A stretch of DNA of 64,000 bases, taken from contig NC_134546.1 in the NCBI RefSeq assembly GCF_050624435.1, positions 79,525,700 through 79,589,699 on the forward strand. Direction: 5' to 3'. The stretch is from Tenrec ecaudatus (Eukaryota; Chordata; Mammalia; Afrosoricida; Tenrecidae). The notes under the pieces were generated by a model. That model ran no database searches. It was not told the DNA's origin and worked only from the letters and a program-made list of their open reading frames with translations. Shown piece after piece: positions 1-10,612 of this stretch. The translations under genes and the position numbers were made by a program. How positions within the stretch are numbered: the stretch's first letter is position 1; the number at the start of each line of letters is the position of its first letter.

Positions 1-157
1 CAGCTTACTTCACACATTTGCTTATGCACACATTTGTCTTCAGTGATTGTATCAGGAAGGTGAGCATCATGGAATGCCAGTTTAATAGAACAAAGTATTA
101 TTACATTGAGGGAGTACTTGAGTGGATGCCCAATGTCCATCTGCTACCTTAAAACTA
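1..157 (-). mobile_element. L1 3' UTR fragment, minus strand, cut by window edge
   Basis: The sequence is the reverse complement of part of the 3' UTR of the L1 family seen complete at 51834-60187. It carries the same gene-free text found at 21190-21600 (minus strand) and 40720-40840 (plus strand). No ORF2 is present. The element continues to the left of the window, so its true length is unknown. Confidence 0.8.
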
Positions 158-790
158 TGTGGGAAACAGAAAGATTTCTCACAAGTCGTCTCCCCCAAAT
201 ATGTTAAACTGCTTGCAGCTAATCATAAAAGTTACTTCCTTTGAGGCAATCAGCTGCCAGACTGCTGTCTCCTCCCACCACAGGTGGGCCTGCTCCCTGC
301 TGCCAGGGACAATGGGTTACTTCTCCCTTAAGCTTGTGACCATTAGCTTGGTTCCTTTAGGTGGGGTTTACACCTACTGATAATGGTTCCTATGGAGATC
401 CAGAGAACAGATCAAACCCTGCTGTGACATCAAGTTAGGCTGCCATCTTGAATATAGGATCTGCCTCTCTTGTCACATGGATACCGCCAATCCCTCCCCT
501 TCCTATTGTGTGTATACCCAACATTGTCCTCCTCTCATTGCTGTATAACTTATATTACAAACCCTTCCTGTGACATGTCTTTACCTATATTTAGTGGGCT
601 TGCACACTCCTCTCAGAGGTATATGTGCAGGGTTAGTAAAGAGCGCCCTCTCTCTCGGATCCTCCCTTGATCTCTCATCAGCTCCCCCTCTCTTCTCCCA
701 TCCTTGCTCACCTGTTCCCTTTCCCTTTGTCCCCCTTCCCTTCCACCTCTCTCCAAGTGGACCGCCAAGCAGAGCTTAGGTAAGCATACT
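158..790. mobile_element. Possible solo LTR
   Basis: This gene-free block begins TGTGGGAAACAG and ends near GTAAGCA, so it has the TG...CA ends expected of an LTR. It contains an inverted AAGATGGC (YY1-type) box near 440, a TATA-like stretch near 545 and a pyrimidine-rich right third. I cannot name a family and found no matching LTR in the window. It may instead be an unrelated old repeat. Confidence 0.3.
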
Positions 791-792
791 AC

Positions 793-829
793 CATGGTGA
801 GGGAGACTGTGTGAGTCCAGACATAAAAC
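793..829 (+). other. Relic V recombination signal
   Basis: A heptamer-like CATGGTG at 793-799 is followed after 21 bases by a nonamer-like ACATAAAAC. The spacer text resembles that of the intact V genes here. The duplicon B counterpart at 42720-42758 has a perfect heptamer and a 23-base spacer. It is read as the surviving 3' end of a V pseudogene whose exon is no longer recognisable. Confidence 0.45.
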
Positions 830-959
830 TAACCTCAGGGATAAAGCTGACCTAAAGGGATACTAAGGACCCACCAGCTCTGAACCAAGAGAAGAAAGAA
901 GTGAGGACAGGAGCCTGGGTCAGGACTGCAGTGCCTGTCCAGTTAGAATGCTGCACTGA

Positions 960-1067
960 CCACTATGGTAGCACTACTGCCTACAGCAGGAAACCTGCAG
1001 AGACAACTCCAGGTAACACTCCTGACAATAGTCTGAATACTTAGGGCCAGAGAAAATGTTGCTGTGT
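960..1067 (+). pseudogene. IGHV: IGHV3-like relic, CDR2 to FR3 only
   Basis: The segment keeps the 3' half of a V exon: a CDR2-like TATGGTAGC, an FR3-like AGAGACAACTCCAG, then eroded FR3 running to about 1067. A degenerate RSS follows at 1068-1106: CACAGAA, a 23-base spacer close to the intact V spacers, and a poor nonamer. No leader, FR1 or Cys codons survive in frame. Duplicon B keeps only the CDR2-like part (about 42890-42915). Assignment to the IGHV3 group rests on the FR3 similarity. Confidence 0.5.
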
Positions 1068-1678
1068 GACCCACAGAAGGTGGAAGACAGTGTAAGCCCG
1101 GGAAATACCTCTCCTGTCTGTGATGGAATGCTGTCACCAGGGGACTCTCTGAAGATACTGAGCCCAGCACCCACCCCCAGTACTGATTCATGGAGGAAAA
1201 CTGAGCTACTTATTTCTGTGGTTTCTTTTAGCCTTACAAATAACCCTGTTGTTAGGAAACCTTTTCATTCCAACTCTAAATATAGAAGATAACATTGAAG
1301 TAACTTTTAATTCTTTCCCAATATTATGAAATGTAATAGGGGAAAGAAGAATTTGGGATGACTTACACTTGTTTCCATATGTATTCATATGTATGAAATG
1401 ATGCAGGTTGACCTTGTCTTGATTCCAAATGTGGTGAGGATAGAGTTTGTCATTAATTTCAATTGATCATCTATATACTTTTGATGGTAATGGACATAAA
1501 GTTACATTGAACATGAAATTTGCACAGATGTTCATGTGATTGGGAGAGTGAAGACCTCAGAAAGAGGACTGTGTTCTCCCAAGGACTCCACCAGCATTGC
1601 TTTTCTAGTCTGAGTCCCAGAGCTATGGTCTCCACTTAGCCCTCTCCATCTTTACATTCAAATGTACCTACCAGTCAC

Positions 1679-1686
1679 ATGCAAAT
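1679..1686 (+). promoter_or_regulatory. VH octamer promoter element
   Basis: This is a perfect ATGCAAAT octamer about 95 bp upstream of the leader ATG of the V pseudogene at 1780, the usual position for Oct-1/Oct-2/OCA-B binding in V promoters. A second, inverted octamer (ATTTGCAT) lies at 1723-1730. The duplicon B gene has the first octamer (43143-43150) but not the inverted one. Confidence 0.8.
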
Positions 1687-1779
1687 ACCAGTCCCATGAA
1701 ACCACAGTGTGCTTGTACTTAAATTTGCATTCCTTCACACCCTGGAGAGCATTTTCTGGGTGTCATGAATCTTATCCAC

Positions 1780-2218
1780 ATGAACATGAATTGGGTGTGG
1801 GTTTTCCTCTTTCTGGTGGCATCTCCAGAAGATAAATGCTTCAGGGATTCACACATGAAGTCTGGGGATGCAGCATCTGATCATATGACTCTTTGTGTTT
1901 CTCTTTATCCCCAGGTGTCCTAGCCAAGGTGCAGCTATAAGAGTCAGGCCCTGGATTGGTGAAGCCATCACAGACCCTGTCTCTCACCTGTGCCATCTCT
2001 GGATTCTCTTTAACAAGCTATAGTATGCACTGGATCAGCCAGGCTCCAGGAAAGTGACTGGAGTGGTTTGGTCCAATATGAATTGGTGTGAGCACAAGAT
2101 ATAATCCAGCTCTCTGATACTGGGTCAGTATCACCAGGGACGCCTCCAAATGCAACTTTTATTTAAAATTGAGCTCTTTGAATCCTGAGGACACAGTCAT
2201 GTATTACTGTGCTAGAGA
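1780..2218 (+). pseudogene. IGHV: IGHV clan II (IGHV2/4-like) pseudogene, duplicon A
   Basis: The leader exon (ATG 1780 or 1786) reads MNMNWVWVFLFLVAS. The V exon starts after the CCAG acceptor at 1914 and encodes a clan II framework, with [16 protein letters not shown] around CDR1 and MYYCAR at the end. It cannot be functional. There are in-frame stops in FR1 (TAA in the QLQES position), FR2 (TGA in place of a Gly codon), and two around CDR2. The splice donor after the leader is GATAAATG where the paralogue at 43295 has GTGAGTGC. Its paralogue at 43244-43685 has only one stop, so this copy decayed further. Confidence 0.92.
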
Positions 2219-2257
2219 CACGGTGATGGGAAGTCAGTGTGAGCCCAAACACAAACT
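2219..2257 (+). other. 23-spacer RSS of clan II pseudogene
   Basis: Heptamer CACGGTG (one mismatch to CACAGTG), 23-base spacer, nonamer ACACAAACT. Spacing and position directly after the last V codon are canonical for an IGHV RSS recognised by RAG1/RAG2. Confidence 0.88.
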
Positions 2258-2880
2258 TTAGTACATCAGGTCATGGTTTCAGCAGATGTGAAAGAGACAC
2301 ATCAGTGATGTTTTCCTCTCAGAAGCTGCGGTTTCCCCACCTTGTTAGCACTTCTCTAGGGACCACCAAGCACAGACTCTAGGGAACCTTCATGTATCTG
2401 AACCTGCCTTCTTTTCAGTGGAATGGCCTTTGTCTGTATTTCACCAGTTATCCAAAGGCAGACTTCAAAGTAATAGGTATCAATGAGATCTCAGTTTACA
2501 ATTCCGGATACTACCTATTGTTGTTTGTTGCAAAAGTTAGAAATATTCCAAGAAAAACAAATTCACTGCCATCGAGTTGATGACAATTTATGATGACACC
2601 ACTGTAGGTTTCTAGGATTGTAACTGTTGTGGGAGTAGAAAGCCCCATCTTTCCTCCTTGAGAGGCTGAGGGTTTCAAACTGTGGATATACACATCTCAG
2701 CCCAACAAATAAACAGTACGCCACCAGCCTCATTGTAAAAACATCAATGCAGCAAAATATTCTCATGTGAGCCCCACATTTTCTCCAAGCCATCAGATGG
2801 GTGTCCAAAGTTTTCATTCCAGTGAATGCTGACAAATGTATGCGTATGTAATAAATTTAACTTAGAATGACCTGGATAAT
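2258..2880. other. V 3' flank shared with duplicon B
   Basis: No gene is seen. The text is closely paralleled by 43725-44330 downstream of the paralogous V, with small indels, and so belongs to the duplicated block. Confidence 0.75.
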
Positions 2881-2881
2881 A

Positions 2882-3270
2882 CTTTTGATATTGTTAGGTA
2901 CCCTTGAGTTGGCTTCAACTCCCAGAGATCCTGTGGACACAGGATGAACTACTGCCCTAAAGTGCACTCTCCTCAGTCATTCCCCAGTTTGGATTCATCA
3001 TTGCAGTCTTTGTGACAATTAACCTCCTTGAAAGCCTCTCTTTTTCAATGGCATTCCAATTTAGCAAGCACAAGACCATTCTCTGGGTTCTGGTTCCTCA
3101 TGATGGTATGTCCAAATAAGTGAGATAAAGTCTTACTTGAATGCTTCCAAGAACCATTCCAGATGTGTTTATTTTGAAAGAGACCAATTGTCCTGCAGGC
3201 AGCCCGTGGTATATTTAATATTATTCTCTAACACCATAACTCCAATGCATCAATTTTTCTTTGGTATTTC
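2882..3270 (-). mobile_element. RTE retroposon fragment
   Basis: This is the minus-strand 3' part of an afrotherian-type RTE element, starting with the tail text TTGTTAGGTACCCTTGAG. No intact RT survives. It is the left breakpoint element for a deletion in duplicon B, where its counterpart at 44330 is joined to sequence matching the RTE at 6660-7560. Confidence 0.75.
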
Positions 3271-3289
3271 CCTTTTTTTCTTCTTCTTT

Positions 3290-3455
3290 GCATGTGGGTT
3301 GAATATTTTATCACTTTATTGGGGGCTCATATGGTCCTTATCATACTCCATCTATCCACTGTGTCAAAAACATTTGTACTTGTGTTGCCATCATCATTTT
3401 AAAAAACATTTTCTTTCTACTTGAGCCCTTGGTATCAGCTCCTCATTAAAAAAAT
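3290..3455 (-). mobile_element. Short L1 3' end
   Basis: This is the terminal about 160 bp of the same L1 3' UTR, in reverse orientation, with the diagnostic TTTATTGGGGGCTCATA start. It is inserted in or next to the RTE fragment and carries no coding sequence. Confidence 0.65.
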
Positions 3456-3711
3456 TCTTATAGGGTACTTGGCCTTTACTAGCGTCATTCCTAGCCAACA
3501 CCACTGTGGCAGCTGTTTCTGGCACTACAGATAGAGTCCAGGGTTGCTACAAAAACCACACAATGTATAGGAGAGCATCCTCCAATAAGTACTCAAGGAG
3601 AAAAAAATAGCAGTAGTGCCAATGTTGAAGAAATTTATATAATAACTTAATACCAGTCAACATGAAGAGAAATGTTCATCTGCAGAAAGTAAAGGTTGTG
3701 ATGTATTTAAG

Positions 3712-3870
3712 TTATACTTAGAGGAACCTGGATCACAAAATCATGTGGCACAATGATTAAGTAATCAACCTTAAGGCAACAGGTTGGCAGTTCAAAACTA
3801 CTCAATGATGACTCATTTGGATAAAGATCTGATAACTTTCTCCCATCAGAATTAAAGAAAAGAAAATCCT
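3712..3870 (+). repeat. AfroSINE-like SINE
   Basis: The block has the tRNA-derived text GTGGCACAATGATTAAG followed by GGTTGGCAGTTCAAA. This matches the head of the AfroSINE family, whose tail derives from RTE. It is diverged and lacks a clean tail. Confidence 0.65.
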
Positions 3871-4239
3871 CTTCAGATAGTTCTCTTCCATGAAGGCTCT
3901 CTATGAGTCTCTGCACCCAAACAACCTTGGATGCTTAAAGTTTTTTAAATATGTGGACAAGAATTTGGCTACCAGTAATTAGCCAAAGTACAGTGAACGT
4001 CAACATGAGAACACTTATAAAGACATTGTAGTCTGTTACATATTTCCCTTAGCTAGATGTGCTTTTCTGCATAAAACATGTACTTTTTCCCCAGCACTGC
4101 TATTCAAACCAGGAAGAATGGTGTGTGTTTTGTTATATTTTATTTTTGATGATGCAAAGTGCCAGAGTGCGTTCCAAATTCTAAGTGATTCAATGTACAA
4201 TAGAATGAAATAATGCCTAGTTCAACATCACAATCACAA

Positions 4240-4640
4240 TGAATATTTTTGAGCTCATTGTTACAGCTACTGTGTCAATCCACCTCATGATGTGCCTGCT
4301 CTTCACTCATCTACTTTATCATGGTTGATATCTTTCTCAAGGGACTGGTATCAACACTTTACATGAAACAGAGTCTCACCTTCCTTGATTCTAAGGACCT
4401 CTCTGGCTGTCCTCCCTTCAAAACAGATCTGTTTTTTTGCCAGCCTGCCCCACAGTACTTCCATCATTCTTTTTGAACCACATAAGTCAAAGGCAAATAT
4501 TTTCCCCATGGCCTTCCTTTTTTACAGTCCAGAGTTCATATGCATGTAGTAATATTGAAAATATTATGACTTGGCTTTTGAAAGTGACATTTTTGAATCC
4601 CTGTAATATGGACCTGTCATTGCAGAGATGTCAAGGGCTA
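4240..4640 (-). mobile_element. RTE retroposon fragment, decayed
   Basis: It shares the RTE text for the region around TGTGTCAATCCACCTC and the following clauses seen in the better copy at 11035-11955. It has no usable reading frame. A SINE-like segment with a CTATGAGTCAGAGTAGA tail follows at about 4640-4830. Confidence 0.6.
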
Positions 4641-5185
4641 TGGTGGTGCTGTGGGATAAGATTTGCTCACCACAAGCAAGGTAATGGATTCAAACCAGCC
4701 AACGGTTCCTCCTGAGTAAGATGACATTGTCTGTTCCTCTACATAATTACACTCAGCAAAGCCTAACAAGTAGATCTAATCAGTCTTCTAGGGTTCCTAT
4801 GAGTCAGAGTAGATTTGCTTTTGAAAGAAGAGATTGTTCAATTTTAGCTCAATAACTTGGTTTTCTGATTTTCCCTCAATCAGAAGAATGTCTGGTGTGT
4901 TCCTAGCTCTCAGACCTCACAAAGAAAAATTAACTCATGAATTAGTGATGACTGTGTTTAAACCAAACAATACTGTTGCTTTGGAACTCTGATTTTGTAA
5001 TTTCAAATGTTGGAATCTGGGGAGTCAGCTAATTCAATATGCTTGTGGGTCATATCACTCCTCCCTCTGTCATCCAACTTGATTCAAGAATCAGCTCTGG
5101 AGACACTTTCTTGTGGAGCTGTGGTGCCTGTGCATTAGCACACTGTTCATAGTCACCACCTTGTGTAACAGCCAGGAACACTCCT

Positions 5186-5193
5186 CTGCAAAT
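5186..5193 (+). promoter_or_regulatory. Octamer-like element of IGHV6-like pseudogene
   Basis: CTGCAAAT (7 of 8 to ATGCAAAT) lies about 100 bp upstream of the leader ATG at 5292, the right position for a V octamer. Confidence 0.5.
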
Positions 5194-5291
5194 ACCTGTT
5201 GTGGTTTCTTACTTAATAAGACCACCATCATCAATGCCCTGCAATCAGGGGGTTCAAGAGCCTTCTGAGTCAGGGAGCCTTTGATGCAGAA

Positions 5292-5723
5292 ATGTTTGCC
5301 TCCTTTCTCTTCCTCCTCCTGATGGTACTGGGTCTCCCATCAGGTCACTGGCAGGAAGATGCAGTGGATCATAGCACATTCAAAGACATATGGGGCCTTT
5401 AATACTTGTTTCTGAAGTCTCCGGGGGCCCTCTCCCACATGCAGCTACAGGAGTCAGGTGATCAAGTGGTGAAGTTTCTCAGACCCTCACTCTCACCTCT
5501 ACCATCGCTAGGGACTCTGTCTCCAACACCAGTGCTACTTGGGAGTGGATCAGACAGAGCCCTGGGAGAAGCCTTAAGTGAATGGGAAAGACTTTCAATG
5601 GGTTAGAGTGGTTTAGCGAATACACACCATGTCTCAGAGACCATCTAGTCACATCCATGAACCAGTTCTCCCTGCACCTGAGCTCTGTGACCACTGACAA
5701 CCACTGTGGAAGGAGATAAGGAG
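5292..5723 (+). pseudogene. IGHV: IGHV6-like pseudogene
   Basis: The leader exon at 5292-5343 reads MFASFLFLLLMVLGLPSG, close in style to IGHV6 leaders. A very short intron precedes the V sequence near 5430. In the V exon, QLQESG is followed by a frameshift and then by [18 protein letters not shown], which carries the long CDR1 and the WIRQSP motif typical of IGHV6. The first Cys position is Ser. FR2 ends in a stop, CDR2 is scrambled, FR3 (MNQFSLHLSSVT) is recognisable, and the YYC end is missing. The RSS has a nonamer-like ACACAATCC at 5747-5755 but no heptamer. There is no counterpart in duplicon B. IGHV4 is the alternative family. Confidence 0.78.
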
Positions 5724-6389
5724 AGGGAAAATCAATGTGACCCCACACACAATCCACCATGCAGGACAGCTGGGGGCTGAACTAAGAGAGCTCTTATACC
5801 AGCAGGGGTAGCTCAGACCCAGGAACCAGAAGCAGGTGGGTGTGTGAGCACAGATGAGATCTTCTGCTGTGTCTTGGGTTCGCTTTGTTCCCACTGCTTA
5901 GGAGCAGATTGAGAGGAAACTCCAGTAGAAACTTCCTGAGGAGAGTATGGGGGAAGGGGTAGTTTTGTCACGGTATGCTGAATTTTTTCTTTTCTTTTTA
6001 ACTTCATGAGTAATTTCTTTTAAAATTTGGTCAGTAGTTTCCATGTTCTTAAACATAGACCCTGGGATCTTCTTCAGAATTACATTAAAGTTATAGATTG
6101 CTTAGAGTGTGTAACTTTCACGTTAAGACTTCCTCTTCAGGAACATGACCCGTTATTCTAATTATGGGTGTGTCTTTTGGTATATTGGAATACTGTTTTC
6201 TTATAATTTTCTTTCTACAAGACTTTAGTTTCTCTTCTTGGGCTTACTCCATTCTTCTTCATATTTTATGTGGTTATTGTAAATTGTACTATTTTCTGAT
6301 TTTCTTTTCAGTGCTTTCTCTATCGGTACTTGGGAATCAAACTGATTATCTGTGTTTCCCTTATAATCTGTGAAATTGCTTAACCTTCC

Positions 6390-6610
6390 AACTGGTTTCA
6401 ATAATTTTCTTCTAGAGCTTTTGGGTTTTCTATGTTTAGTGTGATATCATCAGCAATTATAGAGAGTTTCACTTCTTTATTACCATTTTGGATGCATTCG
6501 TTTACCATTTGTTGATTTATAGTTATAGTTAAATTTGCAGCATGATATGAAATAATATTTGCATTTAATGGTATCCTCATCTGGTTCCAATTTGAAAGTG
6601 AATGCTTTTA
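6390..6610 (-). mobile_element. Old L1 ORF2 fragment
   Basis: The minus strand encodes EVKLSIIADDITLNIENP, the L1 reverse transcriptase region around the FADD box, much diverged (IADD). It is far older than the L1 copies with intact tails elsewhere in the window. Flanking 6000-6390 is AT-rich with no gene seen. Confidence 0.7.
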
Positions 6611-6659
6611 CTTCCTCTCCATGGAGTGCAATGTTTGACATTGGCATTTATGTTGCTTT

Positions 6660-7560
6660 TTTATGTCCTATCAAATCAGTTTGAACTCATAGCAACACTA
6701 GAGAAAATAGAATGAAACAGAACCGTCCTCACAAGCATCATGTATGAGGCCTTTGTTGAAATATTGTGCCAGTCTATGTTCTTAAAGATCATCCTTTAAA
6801 AAATGACCTTATGTTTTATCAAGCAGGATGTCTTTTTCCAAGTTCTGATTTACTTGACAGTGTTCAAAGTATTTGAGATCAAGTAATACTATGCTCACTT
6901 CTTTCTATTAAGCATCACAAGTGTACATTATCCAATATAGGATTGTTTGTTCCTCTTACAGTCCACCACATCATCAAATTATTCACCAGTATCATGATTC
7001 ACATACATTGTTTCGATCTTTCTCATTCATTGTCAAACTTTCATATGCATATGAGACCATTGAAAACTTCATAGCTTGGGCCAGGTGTATTTTAGTCCTC
7101 AAGGAAACATTCTTGCTCTTCAATCTTTAAAGAGGTCTTGTGTTGCAGATTCACTGAAATGCATCATTTGATTGACTGCAGCTTCCTGAACACTGACTGT
7201 AGATCTAAGCAAGATGAACTCCATCACAGCTTCAATCTTATCTCCACTTACCATATTTTCTATTGGTTCCATAGTGAGAAGTTTCATTTTCTTTGCATTG
7301 ATTTTAATGTAGAGTCAAGGCAGCAATTTCTGAACTTCATCAGTAAGTGTTCAAGTCATGCTATATTGGAACATGTAGTTTTATTTCACCTGCAGATCAC
7401 AGATTATTAGCGGGGTTTACTGCATGCTGGTGTTGTGTTTTCCATTTAGTACAGCTTCTCATGTTATTTTTTCAGTGTAGCATGTTGCACAGTGAAACTC
7501 TGACGTTTCCAATCATTCTATATTGCTGTGAAGCACAATGAATACCCATGGAAGCAACAA
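6660..7560 (-). mobile_element. RTE retroposon, 3' half
   Basis: This minus-strand RTE runs from the tail (GTTTGAACTCATAGCAACAC) back toward the RT region, with many stops. The text from about 7085 onward is what reappears in duplicon B at about 44605-45010, directly joined to the other RTE. It therefore marks the right breakpoint of the deletion in B. Confidence 0.75.
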
Positions 7561-8379
7561 ACAAGAAACCACACCACAGATGGCATTGAGCAGAGATATG
7601 AAAAATAACTTCATGAAAGTTCTTGGCATGCTTTCCAGAAAATATGGCCATTCTATAACCACCTATTCCAAGAAAATATTTCACACTCAAACAAGGTCAA
7701 TCCAACAAACAATAATAGCACCAATCAATAATGTGAGTTCATATATTTGAATCTTTACAACTTAAATGTCTCCTTCAGTCAAGTACCATTTCATGTCCTT
7801 TGCCCATTTTGAGATTCAAACCTCTGTACATGTTCCACTGTCATTCATGACTGATATTAAGTGAGATGGCATGATAAGGAAATAGGAGTTAACTCACCAG
7901 AAAATATGCAGAGAAATGAGAAAACATCATAGAATAAATAACTATTATTAATTGGGGGTTTTTAGTAAAATCAAAATCTGTTAACATTCTCTATGCTTTA
8001 TGTGTCCGCAGTTTCTTTGATTTCTCAATAGATGGAGGCAAATCTCAAGGAAAAAGGATGAAATTAGACTTTTTCTTGTCAGTTTCTGAGAAAAGACTGG
8101 AGGTTTCTCTGCTTTTTTTCCTTTTTTTCTTCTGGGGTTTCTAACATACCGATCTCCCCTTCAATTTCCAGGTTAAATTTCAAAACTTGGTGACAAGCAT
8201 CACTTTTGGGGAAGAGTTTTCTAAAAATGACATAATTGTCCATAGTATTGATTTTCTTTTGGCTATTCTTTGGCCTAGTCATCACTTCTTTCTACAAGTA
8301 TCATGAGGTTCTAAAAATGTATAGGCATAAAAGAAGTTTGCAACAGTTATCGTCATTGATTATCTTGGATATCCTGCGA

Positions 8380-8651
8380 CAAGTTCAGCATCATTATTTG
8401 GACCCAGGAGTGATGAATCCCTCACAGACTCACCACTTAAAATTTGCTGTCTCGTATTTTTGGCACTGGGTCTACCAAAACCTGCAGAAGAGACGGGAGT
8501 CATTGATGTCAATATGTTTTAGTAGAAGAAAACAATTAACCATCACAATTGAGTTGACTCTCAAGCACAAAAAGCATGTCCACGAATCAGTTCTCCCCCC
8601 AGCTGAGCTCAATGACAACTGAAGGCACAGCATCCATTTCTGTGTGAGAGG
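8380..8651 (+). pseudogene. IGHV: Highly decayed clan II V pseudogene, duplicon A
   Basis: The V exon remnant starts near GATATCCTGCGACAAG, the counterpart of the VLSQVQ start of IGHV4-type exons. The PGVMNPSQT stretch corresponds to PGLVKPSQT, and FR3 keeps AATCAGTTCTCC...CAGCTGAGCTC. Both Cys codons and the WVRQ motif are lost. The RSS is weak: AACAGTG at 8652-8658, about 23 bases, and a CACAAGC-like nonamer. No convincing leader is seen. A paralogue lies at 50540-50822, equally decayed but with independent lesions. Confidence 0.65.
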
Positions 8652-8944
8652 AACAGTGAGAGGACTCAGTGCCATCCCATGCACAAGCTTCCCTACAATA
8701 ATGACATTGGTGTATAGGAACACGTGGGCTGCACAAAGCACAGGAGCCAGGCTTCCGGGGCAATGGGAAAAGCATGGGGGCAAGGACCTCCTTGGTGGCA
8801 TCTAGGGCTTCCTTTCCCTCCAAATCATTTCCTCCAAGAATTCTCTCTTCCATAATGTTTATTACAAAACACATCAACTTCAATGTCCATTCATATGTTG
8901 TATAAATAAACACAATTAAATACGTGGATGCATGCATACATGAA

Positions 8945-9135
8945 CCCTGTGGTGTTGTGGCTTCTCTTTAATCTGTGAGTTGAAAGTTCAGGGGTTCAAA
9001 ACCACCAGCTATTCCACAGGGAAACATGGAGCTTTCTGTTCCCATAAAGTGTTACAGTTTCAGAAATGCTCAAATCTGCCCTTTCCTATAGGGTTGCAAT
9101 GTGTCTGCATTGACTCAATGCAATGAGTGAGTCAG
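8945..9135 (+). repeat. AfroSINE-like SINE, duplicated with the locus
   Basis: It begins GTGGTGTTGTGGCTTCTC, passes through CAGGGGTTCAAAACCACCAGC and ends in a CATTGACTCAATG-type tail. The same insertion sits at 51083-51290 next to the paralogous V pseudogene, so it predates the duplication. Confidence 0.75.
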
Positions 9136-9900
9136 AGTGATAAATACATCAATAAATACAAATATTGTTGAAATCATTAACATGAATTCAATGGGTTTCA
9201 TGTCCTTGATGGCTGTTCTGAATTAAAATTAAAATGTAATACTAAAAAATGTGGAATGCAATAGAAGAGAATGTAGTGGAGAATTCATAACAACAAACAT
9301 GCAAATTATAGAAACAAAATTATGAAATGAATTACCTTAGTTTCCATCTAATGAAACTAGATAAAGATGAAGTATGCCATATCATAGATTAGTATGGGGA
9401 ATATAATAAATAAAGAAACTCAAATAAATGAAATAGCAGGAACAAAGGAAGTAAGCCAATTAAACAAAAACTATTTGAAAAGATGAAGTTAAATGACAAA
9501 TATCCGGTTTTCCTGATCATGACAAAAGAAAGAGGACCGGAATCTCCCAGTTAAGAAAGCAGAGCGGAAACACTATTGTGAATGGTGTGTGGGCATGTTT
9601 TATGAACAACTGCATGCACACTGTATAAAAATGTCACTGAAATGTGAAAATTCTTGGTAGGTAAGGAAACCAATAATGTTTCCAACAAGAAAGAGATAGT
9701 AGAGCCATCCAGTATATGCACCTGCATCCACATCTTAAGGGGAACAAGTCAGAATGCGCTGTTACCTCTCATGCCATAATGGTTATTGTGTATGTGATAT
9801 AAAGTTCATAAATGTAAAACGACTTCTAAAATATATTGATAACACATAACAAGTAAAACAATGCCTGATAAACAGAGTAAGAGCTCTGTTGTCCTTTGAG
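9136..9900. other. Unique spacer between SINE and IGHV3-like gene
   Basis: No gene is seen. It is paralogous to 51291-51833 plus 60188-60260. The stretch 9700-9834 (135 bp) has no counterpart in duplicon B, where a full-length L1 sits at exactly that point. Confidence 0.7.
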
Positions 9901-9976
9901 AGTGCTTGAGTTTCTGAGTCTGAGGGAGAACTCTTGTTCATATTCTCTACTCCTCTGCTTCTAAATATCAGGGGAC

Positions 9977-9984
9977 ATGCAAAT
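9977..9984 (+). promoter_or_regulatory. VH octamer of the IGHV3-like gene
   Basis: Perfect ATGCAAAT octamer 125 bp upstream of the leader ATG at 10109. The duplicon B copy has ATGCACAT (60336-60343), one mismatch. Confidence 0.82.
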
Positions 9985-10108
9985 TCTGCTCTCGGCTTAC
10001 TGATAAACCGGCCACAGCCCCTGATGTAGGAGATCTCAGAGCACAGTCCCAGTTCTGGGGTCTCTGCTGTTTCCAGTTTTGCACAGTAGCTAGTCCAGAA
10101 GACACATA

Positions 10109-10573
10109 ATGAATTTTTCCCCAATTTTGGCTTTCATTTTGGCCATTTTACATGGTAATCATTGTAGACCATGTAGAATGGTCTAATTTGATATTACTGT
10201 AAGTATAATTGTGAGAACATTAGCTTGAATGTGTGTGAGCTAATCATGATGCCTCTGTGTTTACAGGTGTCCAGAGTGAGGAGCAGCTGGTGGAGTCTGG
10301 GGGTGATCTGAGAAAGCCTGGGGGATCTCTGAGACTCTCCTCTGTATCTTCTGGATTCACCTTCAGTAGCTATGCCATGAGCTGGGTCCGCCAGGCTCCA
10401 AGGAAGGGCCTGGACTGGGTCGCAACCATTTATAATTCTGGTGGTAGTACATACTACACAGACTCAGTAAAGGGCCGATTCACCATCTCCAGAGACCACG
10501 CCAAGAACACGCTGTATTTGCAGATGAACAGCCTGAAAGCTGAGGACACAGCCACGTATTACTGTGCAAGAGA
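10109..10573 (+). CDS. IGHV: IGHV3-like V gene, intact ORF but first Cys lost
   Basis: It encodes the heavy-chain variable domain up to the start of CDR3. The leader exon 10109-10154 reads [16 protein letters not shown]; a GTAAT donor and TTTACAG acceptor bound a 112-base intron; the V exon is 10267-10573. Frameworks are IGHV3-type: [41 protein letters not shown], with CDR2 YNSGGST. There is no stop or frameshift. Two oddities stand out. The codon for the first conserved cysteine of FR1 is TCT (Ser) at 10341-10343, so the intradomain disulfide cannot form. FR2 has PRKGLDW instead of PGKGLEW. With a perfect octamer upstream and a canonical RSS downstream it could rearrange, but the product should fold poorly. 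In usual V gene classes it is an ORF rather than a functional gene. A sequencing error at 10342 is the main alternative. Confidence 0.93.
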
Positions 10574-10612
10574 CACAGTGAGGGGAAGTCAGTGACAGCC
10601 CAGACACAAACC
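10574..10612 (+). other. Canonical 23-spacer RSS
   Basis: Heptamer CACAGTG (perfect), 23-base spacer 10581-10603, nonamer ACACAAACC at 10604-10612. It lies directly after the last V codon, as expected for an IGHV segment able to join a D segment. Confidence 0.93.

Noticed and set aside
8236-8622. Plus-strand open frame of 128 codons
   Set aside because: It overlaps the decayed V pseudogene partly by chance; no conserved Cys or Trp in that frame, and the paralogue is not open.
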